Positions 1-8,743 are shown, numbered from the stretch's first letter. The stretch: DNA of 64,000 bases from DASRAJ01 sp035638255 (GCA_035638255.1 DASRAJ010000151.1:1-64000); one strand, 5' to 3'. Notes: generated from the letters alone by a model not told the origin. Numbers and translations: made by a program.

Positions 1-677
1 TCTTTCAAAAGATGCTCCAGCACTTTACGGGTAAAAACATAAATACCCATTGACGCAAGATATTTTCTTCCCTGCCTTTGCATCTCGTCACCTGTATCAC
101 TCTCCCACTCATGCAGAATATCTTTCTTCGGTTTTTCAACAAAACTGGTGATATAATTTTCCGCATCTTTTTTCATGATGCCAAACTCAGGCGCCTCCCT
201 GCTTGCTACGGGAATGGTTGCAATAGAAATATCAGCCTCTTTTTCTTTATGTGCATCCAGCATCGCAGCAAAATCCATTTGATACAATTGATCACCGGAA
301 AGAATGAGCATGTAATCGAAATCATAATTTCCGATGTGATGCAACGATCTCCTTACCGCATCAGCAGTTCCCTGGAACCATGTCCGGTTATCAGGAGTTT
401 GTTCGGCAGCCAGAATATCCACGAATGCGGTACTGATGGGGCTGAAGTGATAGGTGTTTTTGATATGTTTATTGAGTGATGCTGAATTGAACTGAGTGAG
501 CACAAACATCCGTTGCACATTTGAATTGATGCAGTTTGAAATGGGAATATCTACCAGGCGATATTTTCCTGCAATGGGTACTGCTGGCTTTGAGCGCACC
601 GCAGTAAGCGGATACAAGCGCGAGCCGACGCCCCCGCCCATGATCACTGCAATGATGGAGCTGGAATAATTTGCCAT
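1..677 (-). CDS. glgC: Glucose-1-phosphate adenylyltransferase, N-terminal part (cut by window edge)
   Basis: Makes ADP-glucose from glucose-1-phosphate and ATP, the donor for glycogen synthesis in the cytosol. About 225 codons are visible, reading leftward from an ATG at 675-677. The nucleotide-binding signature GGGVGSRLYPLT lies near residues 14-25, followed by KPAVPIAGKYRLVDIPISN, a hallmark of GlgC. FQGTADAVR and LSGDQLYQMD are the expected substrate-binding segments. The C-terminal left-handed helix domain lies beyond base 1. It starts 7 nt after the glgA stop, so the two are probably co-transcribed. The family call is firm; completeness cannot be judged. Confidence 0.93.
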   Translation of the reverse strand, partial: MANYSSSIIAVIMGGGVGSRLYPLTAVRSKPAVPIAGKYRLVDIPISNCINSNVQRMFVLTQFNSASLNKHIKNTYHFSPISTAFVDILAAEQTPDNRTWFQGTADAVRRSLHHIGNYDFDYMLILSGDQLYQMDFAAMLDAHKEKEADISIATIPVASREAPEFGIMKKDAENYITSFVEKPKKDILHEWESDTGDEMQRQGRKYLASMGIYVFTRKVLEHLLK

Positions 678-684
678 AGTATTC

Positions 685-2100
685 TTACCTCAAACTCTCA
701 TATAAATCTAAATATTCTTTTGCGGATGTATCCCACGAATGATCGAACTCCATTATTTTTTTCCGGAGATCATTTAACTTTTCAGTGTCGTTAAATAATT
801 CAAGGGCCCGGTCCACAGCAGCGCAAATATCATTTACTGTTGCGTGATCAAATCGAATCCCGAATCCTTTTTTCTTCGAAAAATCTTTTACAGTATCTCT
901 CAATCCTCCTGTGCTTCTTACGATGGGAATGGTTCCGTAACGAAGTGCATACAACTGATTCAGGCCACAAGGCTCTACGCGCGAAGGCATGATGATGAGA
1001 TCACTCCCTGCATAGATCAGGTGCGAAAGTTTTTCGTGGTAGCCGATGTAACAGTTGAAGCTGCCGCTCCACTGATGAATGATTTCTTTCAAAGAATTCT
1101 CAATGAAATCAGCACCACTTCCGAGAACTAAAAAATTCACTCTCCCCGGATGGTTAGCCAATGATTTACGAATGCTTTCTGCCAACAGATCAGCTCCTTT
1201 TTCCGGAACCAATCTTCCGACATAAGAAATAAGTGGCTGATCAGGATCGAGATGAAACGTTTCGCAAAGCGCGGCCTTGTTTTTTCTTTTTCCTTTATTC
1301 ACACTTTCACGTGAGTACGTTGTTTCAATCATCGCATCTGCTTCCGGATTCCATACCTGCGAATCGATACCGTTGAGAATGCCCGTTGCTTTTTTCCGTT
1401 CGTAGCTGATAAGTTCTTCGAGTCCATTGGCATCGTAAAATAATTCCTTGAGATAACCGGGAGAAACGGTCGTGAATCGCCAGCAGCATTTTATTGCTGA
1501 AGCCATCGGGTTGATCACACCTTTCCACTCAAGCAAGTACCATTTGTAAACATCGTAGGAGGGGAGGAGATCAGCATGATCCCATCCAAGCCAGCCCTGG
1601 TATTGAGCACTGTGGATGGTGAAAACGGTTGGAATATTTTTCAGCGATTGAAATGCAGGACAACAGTTCATCATGAAAGGAATCAATCCGCTGTGATGAT
1701 CATGGCAATGAATTACATCAGGACGATGATTCCACGCACTCACCCATGAAAGCACAGCCTGCTGAAACACAATGAATCGTTCTGCATCATTACCGTAGCC
1801 ATACGGATTTGGTGTGTCGAGCATGTTGTAGACATCCACGAGGTAAAGATCAAATCCGAGCTTGTTGGTTTTCTCTTTTAGTATTTTAAAATGAATAGGA
1901 ATATTGCGAAGACTCACATCACCTTCATGCTTTATTTCCCATTCATTTTCGCTGAAGAATTTTGTTCGGTAAGCCGGCATCACTACTTTGGAAATAGCTC
2001 CCAGCTGATTTTGATACTTCGGTAATGCGCCCACTACATCTCCAAGCCCACCCACTTTAGCCATTGGATAGCACTCGGCGCTTACGTGTAAAATTTCCAT
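685..2100 (-). CDS. glgA: Glycogen (starch) synthase, GT5 family
   Basis: Transfers glucose from ADP-glucose to growing alpha-1,4-glucan. At 471 aa it has the usual length of bacterial GlgA. The N-terminal ADP-glucose motif KVGGLGDVVGALPK starts at residue 15. The C-terminal Rossmann lobe carries YVGRLVPEKGADLL and the GT5 acceptor/donor motif EPCGLNQLYALRYG followed by STGGL. No signal peptide, so cytosolic. It precedes glgC by 7 nt on the same strand, which makes a glgAC storage operon. Upstream (2101-2265) there is only a short run of gaatggtgaatagtg-type repeat and no clear consensus promoter. Confidence 0.95.
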   Translation of the reverse strand: MEILHVSAECYPMAKVGGLGDVVGALPKYQNQLGAISKVVMPAYRTKFFSENEWEIKHEGDVSLRNIPIHFKILKEKTNKLGFDLYLVDVYNMLDTPNPYGYGNDAERFIVFQQAVLSWVSAWNHRPDVIHCHDHHSGLIPFMMNCCPAFQSLKNIPTVFTIHSAQYQGWLGWDHADLLPSYDVYKWYLLEWKGVINPMASAIKCCWRFTTVSPGYLKELFYDANGLEELISYERKKATGILNGIDSQVWNPEADAMIETTYSRESVNKGKRKNKAALCETFHLDPDQPLISYVGRLVPEKGADLLAESIRKSLANHPGRVNFLVLGSGADFIENSLKEIIHQWSGSFNCYIGYHEKLSHLIYAGSDLIIMPSRVEPCGLNQLYALRYGTIPIVRSTGGLRDTVKDFSKKKGFGIRFDHATVNDICAAVDRALELFNDTEKLNDLRKKIMEFDHSWDTSAKEYLDLYESLR

Positions 2101-2149
2101 TCAGCAATATTGCGGCGGTAAAGTAAATTAAGTTCGGGAAAAGTCAGGG

Positions 2150-2180
2150 TAGTGAATACTGAATGGTGAATAGTGAAACG
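2150..2180. repeat. Short GAATGGTGAATAGTG intergenic repeat
   Basis: A degenerate run of the heptamer-like unit GTGAATG/A lies between glgA and the DUF5916 gene. The same unit recurs at 7890-7930 and, in reverse complement (CACCATTCAC), at 51388-51531. It belongs to the class of simple intergenic repeats often seen in Bacteroidota. No function is evident. Confidence 0.5.
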
Positions 2181-2265
2181 TGTATTGAAATCGAAACAAG
2201 GCCGATAGATATATCCTTGTAATGAAAAAAATCTGCCCGATCAGCGTAATCTGCGGGACAAATTT

Positions 2266-4734
2266 CTATGAAGATCTTTTCTTCAACGACAAATAATCCA
2301 GGTAGTAAATCACCTTCAAAGAAACGCCATTCGTTTGAGGCGAGGTAAAAGTCTTGGTGCAGTTAATGAAATAATTATCAACGCCAAGATCATCATACTG
2401 CAAAATATTATTCTTCCAGATGAGATTCAGAAAACTTCCCGGTGCAAATTCCCAGGCATAGACAGCATCAATGTTGAAGACGTTGAAGTTAATGTCGTTG
2501 TTACCGGTGTAATCAGTGTGACCAAGGTCTCCATTTTGCTGCAACTGTTGATACCTGGTATAATTCACCTTGCTCCAATAATACCGCGCGCGAAATGAGA
2601 TGTTCATCTTCGGATTGAAAATAAATTTGGTGGTGATCACATTTGAAATCGTTGAAGTATTCCGCTGACCAAAAATGTCGTTTCCGAAATCGTCAAACGT
2701 TACGAAGCCCCACGTCCCAAAATCCTTGCTCAGGCTAATGCCATAGCTGATATTTAATTTGTCACTCAAAATAAAGTAAGGGCTCAAATCAATTTCATAG
2801 TACGGATTATGCGGACCCGGCGCATCTCCGTAAGTGAGATTAACAAACAAGTATGCCTTCTTGCGATAATCAGTTCCGAACCAGATACTGTTTACGTAGA
2901 TCGGATAGTGATGATAACGCAGCGTATCAACACGAGGCTCGTAATAATCCCAGTAATAAAATGGTTTCGAATAGAAGTTCCATCCAACGTTCCAATAATT
3001 TTTCAGGTTACCATTAAAGCCACTGCTTACTTCCCATTCCTCATACTGTAGCGGCTGCAAACGGGTTTTGTAATTAAGATTTGTATAGGCATTGAAATTA
3101 AAGAAGGGTCCTTTCTTTGGCTCCTGGTTGCTGTAATTCCCACCGATCCCATTGGTCATTTGGTTGTTGAAATACAGAATACCGAAATCATTTTGATCGT
3201 AGTGCGGTGTGATCACTTCATGCCAGAACCATTCAGTCCACTTCCCTTTTATTTCATTGACGTTGATTTGATAGTAGCCACCATTCAAAGGATTGGGATT
3301 GTTATCCTGCGAATAGTGCATGCTGTAATTTCCAAAGCCAACAAGCTGCAGTGAATTTTCTTTGTTTCGAAAATCATAATGAAGGGAAGAAACATTTGCA
3401 TCCGGATCTGTTCCGCTGCGCAGCACATTCGTGTTTTCAAAACTTATCTTGGAATTATTTTTCAGTGTTTGATCGAAAACAATCACATTGTAATTCGTGA
3501 GCGGATTCGTTTCAAATTTCCTTTCAGTGCCTGTCTCATCATTTTTTATTGTCGCAAATGTCGGTCGCGAAACTGCATTTAAAATTCCAATGCCGAGGCC
3601 GCTGTTTGAACGCCCTGAAAATTTAATCGCATTGTACAGGTTGGAAGATGAAGGATTTTTCTTCAGTGTTTCATCATTGCCAACCTCACTATAAACATCA
3701 TAGTAATGAATTGGCAATCCGCCAATTCTCCGGGAGTAAAAAAGCTGCGGTGAATTACTTCCGTTGCTGGTGTTGTCTTGCTGGAAAAGTTCTGTGCCTT
3801 CTGTGAAGAATGGGCGCTTCTCATCAAACTTTGTTTCGAACGGGGAAATATTCAGCACAAGATTATCTGATTGTACTTGTCCGAAGTCAGGGATCAATGT
3901 TGCATCGAGCGTGAAACTTTCATTGATTCCGTATTTAATATCCGCACCGCCGCTGAGAATTTTGTCTGTTGAATATGCAACGGGGTCGGAGCTCGTCGGT
4001 GAGACCTGGAATCCTGCAGTGAAGTAGGGCGACAGCGACAAGCGTAAGGGTGGCTTAATGTTTTCAAGCCCCAATAACTTTCCCCATTGATTAATGATGC
4101 CGGAAACTTTCGGATCAACAGGGCTCCACAAATCCAGTTCACCGAGTCGTGTGATGTTTCTTCCAAACTGCAAACCCCAGTCTTGCGGTGATGAGGATGG
4201 AAATCGAATAGCAGAGTAAGGAATTTTTATCTCGCACACCCATCCATCACTCTTGATGGATGCGGCACTTTCCCACACAGCATCCCAGCTTGCATCGTGC
4301 TGATTTTGCGCCGACCCCTTTTCATCATACTGCACACCTGCTGCTGTAACCTGGAAGCGATAGCCATTGATTCCATCATCGTAAGTATCGAATCCTACAA
4401 TGAAATTATCTGCGAGCGGACCGGGATCATCACGCTGCGAGAGCTGATGCTTGATTTGATCCGGATGATCATCGTACATATAAGCACCGATGTAAATCGC
4501 CGAGTTGTCGTACACTACCTTGATCTCACTTCTTTCACTCGGTGGTTTTCCGAATTCGGGAGCATAGGTGATGGTAGTAGGTACGAATGGAATATTTTGC
4601 CAGCAGGCATCACTCAGGTTACCATCAATTTTTGGAGAACCGGCGGCACGTATCGCCTGCAGCGTGGGTTTGTCAGTACAGAAAGCATCTGAAATAAAGA
4701 GAATCAGAAAAGACAAAATGCTGGCGAGCTTCAT
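2266..4734 (-). CDS. DUF5916 protein with N-terminal CBM9-like domain and C-terminal beta-barrel-like region
   Basis: 822 aa, beginning with a signal peptide of about 19 residues (MKLASILSFLILFISDAFC). Residues about 25-210 resemble the carbohydrate-binding family 9 sandwich: IDGNLSDACWQ, then IKVVYDNSAIYIGAYMYDD, DNFIVGFDTYDDG and WVCEIKIPYSAIRFP. The remainder is rich in alternating aromatic/polar strands with frequent asparagine and tyrosine, and contains FDEKRPFFTEGTELF and FYSRRIG, which are typical of DUF5916 proteins. It probably sits at the outer membrane. Function is not established for the family; carbohydrate or surface binding is an inference from the CBM9 part. It stands alone, and its start is divergent from the downstream kinase gene. 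Confidence 0.85.
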   Translation of the reverse strand: MKLASILSFLILFISDAFCTDKPTLQAIRAAGSPKIDGNLSDACWQNIPFVPTTITYAPEFGKPPSERSEIKVVYDNSAIYIGAYMYDDHPDQIKHQLSQRDDPGPLADNFIVGFDTYDDGINGYRFQVTAAGVQYDEKGSAQNQHDASWDAVWESAASIKSDGWVCEIKIPYSAIRFPSSSPQDWGLQFGRNITRLGELDLWSPVDPKVSGIINQWGKLLGLENIKPPLRLSLSPYFTAGFQVSPTSSDPVAYSTDKILSGGADIKYGINESFTLDATLIPDFGQVQSDNLVLNISPFETKFDEKRPFFTEGTELFQQDNTSNGSNSPQLFYSRRIGGLPIHYYDVYSEVGNDETLKKNPSSSNLYNAIKFSGRSNSGLGIGILNAVSRPTFATIKNDETGTERKFETNPLTNYNVIVFDQTLKNNSKISFENTNVLRSGTDPDANVSSLHYDFRNKENSLQLVGFGNYSMHYSQDNNPNPLNGGYYQINVNEIKGKWTEWFWHEVITPHYDQNDFGILYFNNQMTNGIGGNYSNQEPKKGPFFNFNAYTNLNYKTRLQPLQYEEWEVSSGFNGNLKNYWNVGWNFYSKPFYYWDYYEPRVDTLRYHHYPIYVNSIWFGTDYRKKAYLFVNLTYGDAPGPHNPYYEIDLSPYFILSDKLNISYGISLSKDFGTWGFVTFDDFGNDIFGQRNTSTISNVITTKFIFNPKMNISFRARYYWSKVNYTRYQQLQQNGDLGHTDYTGNNDINFNVFNIDAVYAWEFAPGSFLNLIWKNNILQYDDLGVDNYFINCTKTFTSPQTNGVSLKVIYYLDYLSLKKRSS

Positions 4735-5163
4735 TTCCGGTAATTTTTTTTCAGAAGAACTTACTGATCAATCGCAGCACCTTTTGAAAGAACTTAAACT
4801 ACCCGGCCGGCTCATTGAGGAATCGAGACAGGCCGAGTAGTTTACCAAACCAACCATAAGATTTTTATCAGATGAAAATTTTTTTGTTCCGCAGTACTGC
4901 GGGTTGAACCTGAATTGATTACTCAAATCAACAGCGAAGAAATCGTGCGCTGAAATCTTTTAGACGTAAGAGAAATTTGATTAGACGAAGTGATTTTGCT
5001 TTGATGTTGACCAAGCATTGGCTTTCAACACGGCAAGGAATTCCTCCAGCACTACTGCCGGGATAAAAAACTTTGTCGAGCAAGTGACATCATTCGTCTA
5101 TAATTTTCAACGCTCTGCCTTAGCTGGAGTATTTTCGTCCATAGGACTCTTCGGAGAACGCCA
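4735..5163. other. Divergent intergenic region, no gene seen
   Basis: 429 bp separate the divergent DUF5916 and sensor-kinase genes. No plausible coding region was found. It holds one clear structure, the inverted repeat at 4796-4843 (listed separately). The rest is AT-rich and unremarkable. No exact TAnnTTTG box was found in front of either gene. Confidence 0.6.
4796..4843. repeat. Inverted repeat with 13-bp arms in the divergent promoter region
   Basis: Left arm AAACTACCCGGCC (4796-4808) pairs with right arm GGCCGAGTAGTTT (4831-4843) with one mismatch, around a 22-nt spacer. It begins about 60 bp upstream of the DUF5916 start. There is no T-tract on either side, so it does not look like an intrinsic terminator. 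It may be an operator or a small palindromic repeat. Confidence 0.6.
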
Positions 5164-6228
5164 ATGAATTCATCATCCATTTTTATTCATCAGGTCAGAG
5201 AGAAATTGATGCATCCGCCCGTGAAGCGCGTACTCATGCATGTTGGCTTTTGGATCTTATGGTTGTCGCGGACATTTTATGATATCATTTCTCTTTATGG
5301 TATCGGCATCGGTGAATGTTTGTTCATGATGGTATATGCTGCCACGCAAATACCCATGATGTATTTTCATCTTTATGTGCTGGTGCCGAAGTTGCTGAAC
5401 CGCAAGCATTATGCCCTGTACGGTGTTAGTACGGTTGCCCTGGTGTTTGCATACTCTTATGTGAACTATACGCTGCTCACGATGATTCCTGCCAATGTTT
5501 CTTCGGCGGGCTTGATGGATTACATCAGTCAGCTGAATCCGCCCTATGACATTCTCGAAGGGTTCTTCACACTCGTGATCACCTATTCGCTTAAGTATGC
5601 TGGGCAGGCGTTAAGCTCACAAAACAAGCTGCTTCAATTACAGAAAGACAATTTGATTTTGGAACTGAGTGCGCTCAAGTCGCAGATTAATCCGCATTTT
5701 TTGTTCAACACGCTCAACAATATTTACTCGCTCTCACTGCGCAAATCGGACAAAGCGCCGGAGATGATCTTAAAGCTCAGTGACATGATGCGCTATGTGT
5801 TGTATGAATGCAATGCCGGCGCCGTTCCGATTGAAAAAGAAATACAGTTTATAAAAAACTACATGGACCTTGAGCGTCTTCGTCATGGTGATGAAGTGAG
5901 AATTCAATTTACATTGAACGGAAATCCCGGTCAGAATAAAATCGAGCCGCTGCTGCTGATTCCAATTGTAGAGAATAGTTTCAAGCACGGCATCAACAAC
6001 CAATTGGAGAAAGGATTTATTGAGATACTGATGGAAGTGAAAGACAAGAAACTTTCATTGCAGACATTGAACAGTGTACAAAACGGAAAGCCAACAGGAT
6101 TGAAGCACGGTATTGGCATTGACAACGTGCGCAAACGCCTTGAGCTGTTGTATCCTCAAAATCACCGGTTGCAAATTTCTCCCAATGAAAAAACATGGAA
6201 AGTAAACCTTGAACTAAATCTTTCTTGA
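5164..6228 (+). CDS. LytS-family sensor histidine kinase (His_kinase domain)
   Basis: 354 aa. The N-terminal 150 residues contain about four hydrophobic membrane segments (for example FWILWLSRTFYDIIS and the stretch around YGVSTVALVFAYSY), with no separate sensor domain. The kinase core has the LytS-type phospho-acceptor box QINPHFLFNTLNNIYSL with His178, and an ATPase N-box LLLIPIVENSFKHGI. It ends with the GIGIDNVRKRLELLY motif. It is presumably paired with the LytTR regulator that follows after 174 bp on the same strand. The signal sensed is unknown. The gap between the pair is filled with a CACGATACACG repeat (6229-6322). Confidence 0.92.
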   Translation: MNSSSIFIHQVREKLMHPPVKRVLMHVGFWILWLSRTFYDIISLYGIGIGECLFMMVYAATQIPMMYFHLYVLVPKLLNRKHYALYGVSTVALVFAYSYVNYTLLTMIPANVSSAGLMDYISQLNPPYDILEGFFTLVITYSLKYAGQALSSQNKLLQLQKDNLILELSALKSQINPHFLFNTLNNIYSLSLRKSDKAPEMILKLSDMMRYVLYECNAGAVPIEKEIQFIKNYMDLERLRHGDEVRIQFTLNGNPGQNKIEPLLLIPIVENSFKHGINNQLEKGFIEILMEVKDKKLSLQTLNSVQNGKPTGLKHGIGIDNVRKRLELLYPQNHRLQISPNEKTWKVNLELNLS

Positions 6229-6322
6229 TACGATACATGGAACACGATACACGATACACGTAACACGATTCACGATACACGATACACGTAACACGATGCA
6301 CGATACACGTAATACGATTCAA
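6229..6322. repeat. CACGATWCACG 10-bp-period repeat array, copy a
   Basis: Starting directly after the kinase stop codon, the unit ACGATACACG (with variants ACGATTCACG and CACGTAACACG) is repeated about nine times. Copies of the same family occur at 7203-7235, 8080-8112, 51388-51548, 52576-52617 and 52702-52736. The array lies inside a likely operon. It contains no coding signal and no perfect long palindrome. Confidence 0.8.
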
Positions 6323-6402
6323 ACAAACGATTCATTTATTAATAAACAACTATTTCCCAATAACCCAATAACCTCATATCAAATAACCAAACAACCTTTC
6401 CT

Positions 6403-7095
6403 ATGAAATGCTTAATTGTAGATGATGAGCCACTGGCCCAGGAAGTTCTGGAAAATTATGTGCAGCGCGTGGAAGAGTTGCACCTCGTGAAGAAATGCAG
6501 CAATGCCATGCAGGCCATGCAAGTGCTGCACAAGGATAAAGTGGATCTGATTTTCCTCGACATTCAAATGCCCGCCATGGACGGCTTGTCATTTTTGAAA
6601 TCACTGAAGAACCCGCCCAGCGTGATTCTTACCACTGCTTATCCGAAGTACGCAGTTCAGGGTTATGATCTCGACGTGGTGGATTACCTGCTGAAGCCGA
6701 TTTCATTCGAGCGGTTTCTCAAATCAGTTAATAAAGCGATAGATCTCCGAAAAGGTGCGCAGGAAGAATCCGCAAGCGCAGAATATCTGTTTCTGAAGGT
6801 GGATAATAAATTGGTGAAAGTGAATTTCGCTGACATTGTGTACATAGAAGGAATGAAAGACTATCTGAAAGTTTTTGTGAAAGAAAAATTATTAGTAGTG
6901 CATAAGACGATGAAGAGCATTGAAGACTTGCTTCCCAAAAATAAATTCATCCGCGTGCACAAATCCTACATTGTTTCACTCGGTATGGTGAATTCCATTG
7001 TAGGGAATATGGTAGAGATAAATGGAAAAGAAATCCCGATCGGCGCCAACTATAAGGAGCAACTGATCAAGATGGTTTTTAAGTTGAGTAACTAA
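6403..7095 (+). CDS. LytTR-family response regulator
   Basis: 230 aa. An N-terminal receiver domain (residues 1-120) has acidic pocket D7/D8, phospho-acceptor D53 in FLDIQMPAMDG, and the conserved lysine in LLKPISF. The C-terminal LytTR DNA-binding domain (about 127-228) shows DIVYIEGMKDYLKV and FIRVHKSYIVSL. It is the expected partner of the LytS-type kinase just upstream. Such regulators bind paired direct repeats upstream of targets; none could be assigned here. Start ATG at 6403 fits the receiver N-terminus MKCLIVDDEP exactly. Confidence 0.94.
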   Translation: MKCLIVDDEPLAQEVLENYVQRVEELHLVKKCSNAMQAMQVLHKDKVDLIFLDIQMPAMDGLSFLKSLKNPPSVILTTAYPKYAVQGYDLDVVDYLLKPISFERFLKSVNKAIDLRKGAQEESASAEYLFLKVDNKLVKVNFADIVYIEGMKDYLKVFVKEKLLVVHKTMKSIEDLLPKNKFIRVHKSYIVSLGMVNSIVGNMVEINGKEIPIGANYKEQLIKMVFKLSN

Positions 7096-7202
7096 AAATG
7101 GTTCGGATTTCAGGCTCCCTTATAGAGTCATTCTTTTGTTGAGCTTCCTCATACAATACTTTTTCCGGATTGCCTCCGCTACATTCGCTTGGATTGGCGA
7201 TG

Positions 7203-7235
7203 GTGAATCGTGTTACGTGAATCGTGAATCGTATT
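7203..7235. repeat. CACGATWCACG-family repeat, copy b (reverse orientation)
   Basis: GTGAATCGTGTTACGTGAATC and the following GTGAATCGT form a 30-bp unit at 7204-7233 that differs by one base from the copy at 8081-8110. It is the reverse complement of the unit in the 6229-6322 array. It ends at the stop codon of the NAD(P)-binding gene. Confidence 0.75.
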
Positions 7236-7892
7236 TCAAACTCTCCCCAATTTCTTCAATTCATCCGACTCATAAATGTTTTTTGTTTTTTTTGAATTGG
7301 CTATTCGCAGCATCGCTTTCACTACCGTTTTCACATGAATCGGTTTGTATTTCTTCAGCGGACCGAGCATCAGCGGGCTGAGAATTCTTGCAAACAAAAT
7401 TCCGATTCGCTCGCCCATTCGAAACTCTCTTCTTTTACCAACTAAAATTGAAGGCCGAACAATGGCGATCTGTTCAAATGAGAATTTTTGAATCGCTTCT
7501 TCCATTTCTCCCTTAGTGCGCAAATAAAAATTGGAGGAAGAAGCATCGGCGCCGGTAGAGGAGACAACAATGAATCGCTTGACTCCATTTTGCGAAGCGA
7601 GTTGTGCAATCTTCACCACAAGGTCAAAATCAACCTTCCTGAAATTTTCTCTTGATTGCGCCTTCCTCATGGTGGTTCCGATGCAACAAAAGCAGTCATC
7701 ACCTGTCATCAGATCCGCGTGCTCATCCAGCTTTTCAAAATCAATTTGAAACACGTCAACATGCAGATTTTTCAGGCGAATGTTTCGGCGCACAAAAATT
7801 TTTAAATCCCTGTAGTGTGCATCATTTACAATTCTCCTCAGCATTTCATTTCCGATTAATCCCGTGACTCCAAAGATGAGAGCGGTTTTCAT
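7236..7892 (-). CDS. NAD(P)-binding Rossmann protein, HTATIP2/YtfG-like (atypical SDR)
   Basis: 218 aa. It begins MKTALIFGVTGLIGNEML, a dinucleotide-binding glycine motif at residues 8-14, followed by the FVRR segment that usually contacts the 2'-phosphate of NADPH. VKRFIVVSSTGAD supplies the strand with the catalytic-type serine, and YLRTKGEME (YxxxK) follows. IAIVRPSILVGKR is typical of the atypical SDR / NAD-dependent epimerase group. The substrate is unknown. It is a single-gene unit framed by inverted 14-bp and direct 30-bp repeats. Nothing appears truncated. Confidence 0.85.
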   Translation of the reverse strand: MKTALIFGVTGLIGNEMLRRIVNDAHYRDLKIFVRRNIRLKNLHVDVFQIDFEKLDEHADLMTGDDCFCCIGTTMRKAQSRENFRKVDFDLVVKIAQLASQNGVKRFIVVSSTGADASSSNFYLRTKGEMEEAIQKFSFEQIAIVRPSILVGKRREFRMGERIGILFARILSPLMLGPLKKYKPIHVKTVVKAMLRIANSKKTKNIYESDELKKLGRV

Positions 7893-7935
7893 GGTGAATG
7901 GTGAATGGGTGAATGGTGAATAGGTGAGTGAGTAA
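7890..7935. repeat. GGTGAATG tandem repeat upstream of the NAD(P)-binding gene
   Basis: Four to five degenerate copies of GGTGAATG(G) follow the start codon region (minus strand gene start at 7892) and continue to GTGAGTGAG. It is the same unit as at 2150-2180. No function seen. Confidence 0.6.
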
Positions 7936-8056
7936 ATAACAAACCTGCAGGAAATTGTTTAGCCGGTTACAATTTGGAGTTTATCATCGAAATAATTTCT
8001 CCAGGCAGCAAGATTAGTAAATGAAAATGACTCTATAAGATTAGGTCGAAAGAAAG

Positions 8057-8079
8057 AAGCCCGCAAGGAGTGCGGGCTT
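8057..8079 (-). terminator. Hairpin, probable terminator of the thioredoxin-fold operon
   Basis: AAGCCCGC (8057-8064) and GCGGGCTT (8072-8079) form a perfect 8-bp GC-rich stem with a 7-nt loop. Read on the minus strand it lies about 37 nt past the stop of the redoxin gene and is followed by CTTTCTTTC, a pyrimidine-rich but imperfect T-tract. Confidence 0.6.
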
Positions 8080-8112
8080 CGTGAATCGTATTACGTGAAT
8101 CGTGAATCGTCT
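8080..8112. repeat. CACGATWCACG-family repeat, copy c (reverse orientation)
   Basis: A 30-bp unit at 8081-8110 identical to that at 7204-7233 except for one base (ATTACG versus GTTACG). It sits between the redoxin gene stop and the hairpin at 8057-8079. Confidence 0.75.
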
Positions 8113-8115
8113 TCC

Positions 8116-8727
8116 TCAACTCTTCCACTTAATGGTACAGCCAATCGCCTTCGTTTCAGTCACAGGAACGTCCTTGCCTTGCAGCAATGCATTCACGGCA
8201 TCTTCAACATAATGATGCTGCGCCAGCGAGGCATCTTCGGTGTTGTCATCAATAGCACCAATGTATTTGACTTCATTTCCTTTAGGCATCTTGCTGAGGA
8301 CAAAGACATGTGGTGTTTTCATTGCACCGAATTTGCGTGCCACCTGTTGTGTCTCATCGAACAAGTATGGAAAGGTGTATCCTTTTTCTTTCGCGCGTAT
8401 TACCATGTTATTGTAAGAGTCGTCCTGTATTACTGTTGCATCATTGGAACTGATGGCAATCACCGGGAATCCCAGGGCTTTGTATTTCTTATCCAGATCC
8501 ATAATGCGTTGCTCATACGCCTTGGCATACGGGCAATGATTGCACGTGAAGATGACGATGAATCCTTTCGCATCATTATAGTCAGCGAGCGAAACCATTT
8601 TGCCGTCAACGTTTTTTAATTTGAAATCATCGGCTTTGTCACCGACCCTATAACCGCTGGAGGCGAATGAAGAAAAAATAATCACTCCGGCAAGGAGCAC
8701 CATTGCAGATTTAAAAACTGTTTTCAT
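8116..8727 (-). CDS. Exported thioredoxin-family protein (AhpC/TSA-redoxin type)
   Basis: 203 aa with a signal peptide (about residues 1-24, MKTVFKSAMVLLAGVIIFSS). The fold begins GDKADDFKLKNVDGKMVSLADY. The redox motif is TCNHCPYAKAYE with Cys62 and Cys65, the CxxC form found in the Bacteroidota/Planctomycetes thioredoxin-family proteins. FPVIAISSNDAT and TPHVFVLS (cis-Pro loop) complete it. Presumably periplasmic; substrate unknown. It lies 16 nt downstream of a TlpA-like gene on the same strand, so two exported thiol proteins are probably co-expressed. Confidence 0.88.
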   Translation of the reverse strand: MKTVFKSAMVLLAGVIIFSSFASSGYRVGDKADDFKLKNVDGKMVSLADYNDAKGFIVIFTCNHCPYAKAYEQRIMDLDKKYKALGFPVIAISSNDATVIQDDSYNNMVIRAKEKGYTFPYLFDETQQVARKFGAMKTPHVFVLSKMPKGNEVKYIGAIDDNTEDASLAQHHYVEDAVNALLQGKDVPVTETKAIGCTIKWKS

Positions 8728-8743
8728 GTTGCTTAATTTGATT

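Larger units (their letters stand above)
7119..8039. repeat. 14-bp inverted repeats flanking the NAD(P)-binding gene
   Basis: CTTATAGAGTCATT at 7119-7132 is repeated in perfect inverse orientation as AATGACTCTATAAG at 8026-8039, bounding a segment of about 0.9 kb that contains a single gene (7236-7892). There is no transposase and no target-site duplication that I can identify. See also the 30-bp direct repeats at 7204 and 8081. Confidence 0.6.

Noticed and set aside
78..479. 133-codon plus-strand frame at the left edge
   Set aside because: It is antisense to the clearly recognisable glgC coding sequence.
4297..4840. Plus-strand frames of 131 and 90 codons
   Set aside because: Both are antisense to the well-supported DUF5916 gene, apart from a short overhang into the promoter region.
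7119..8039. Complete insertion sequence
   Set aside because: No transposase, and the enclosed gene is a normal NAD(P)-binding protein; the inverted repeats are only 14 bp.
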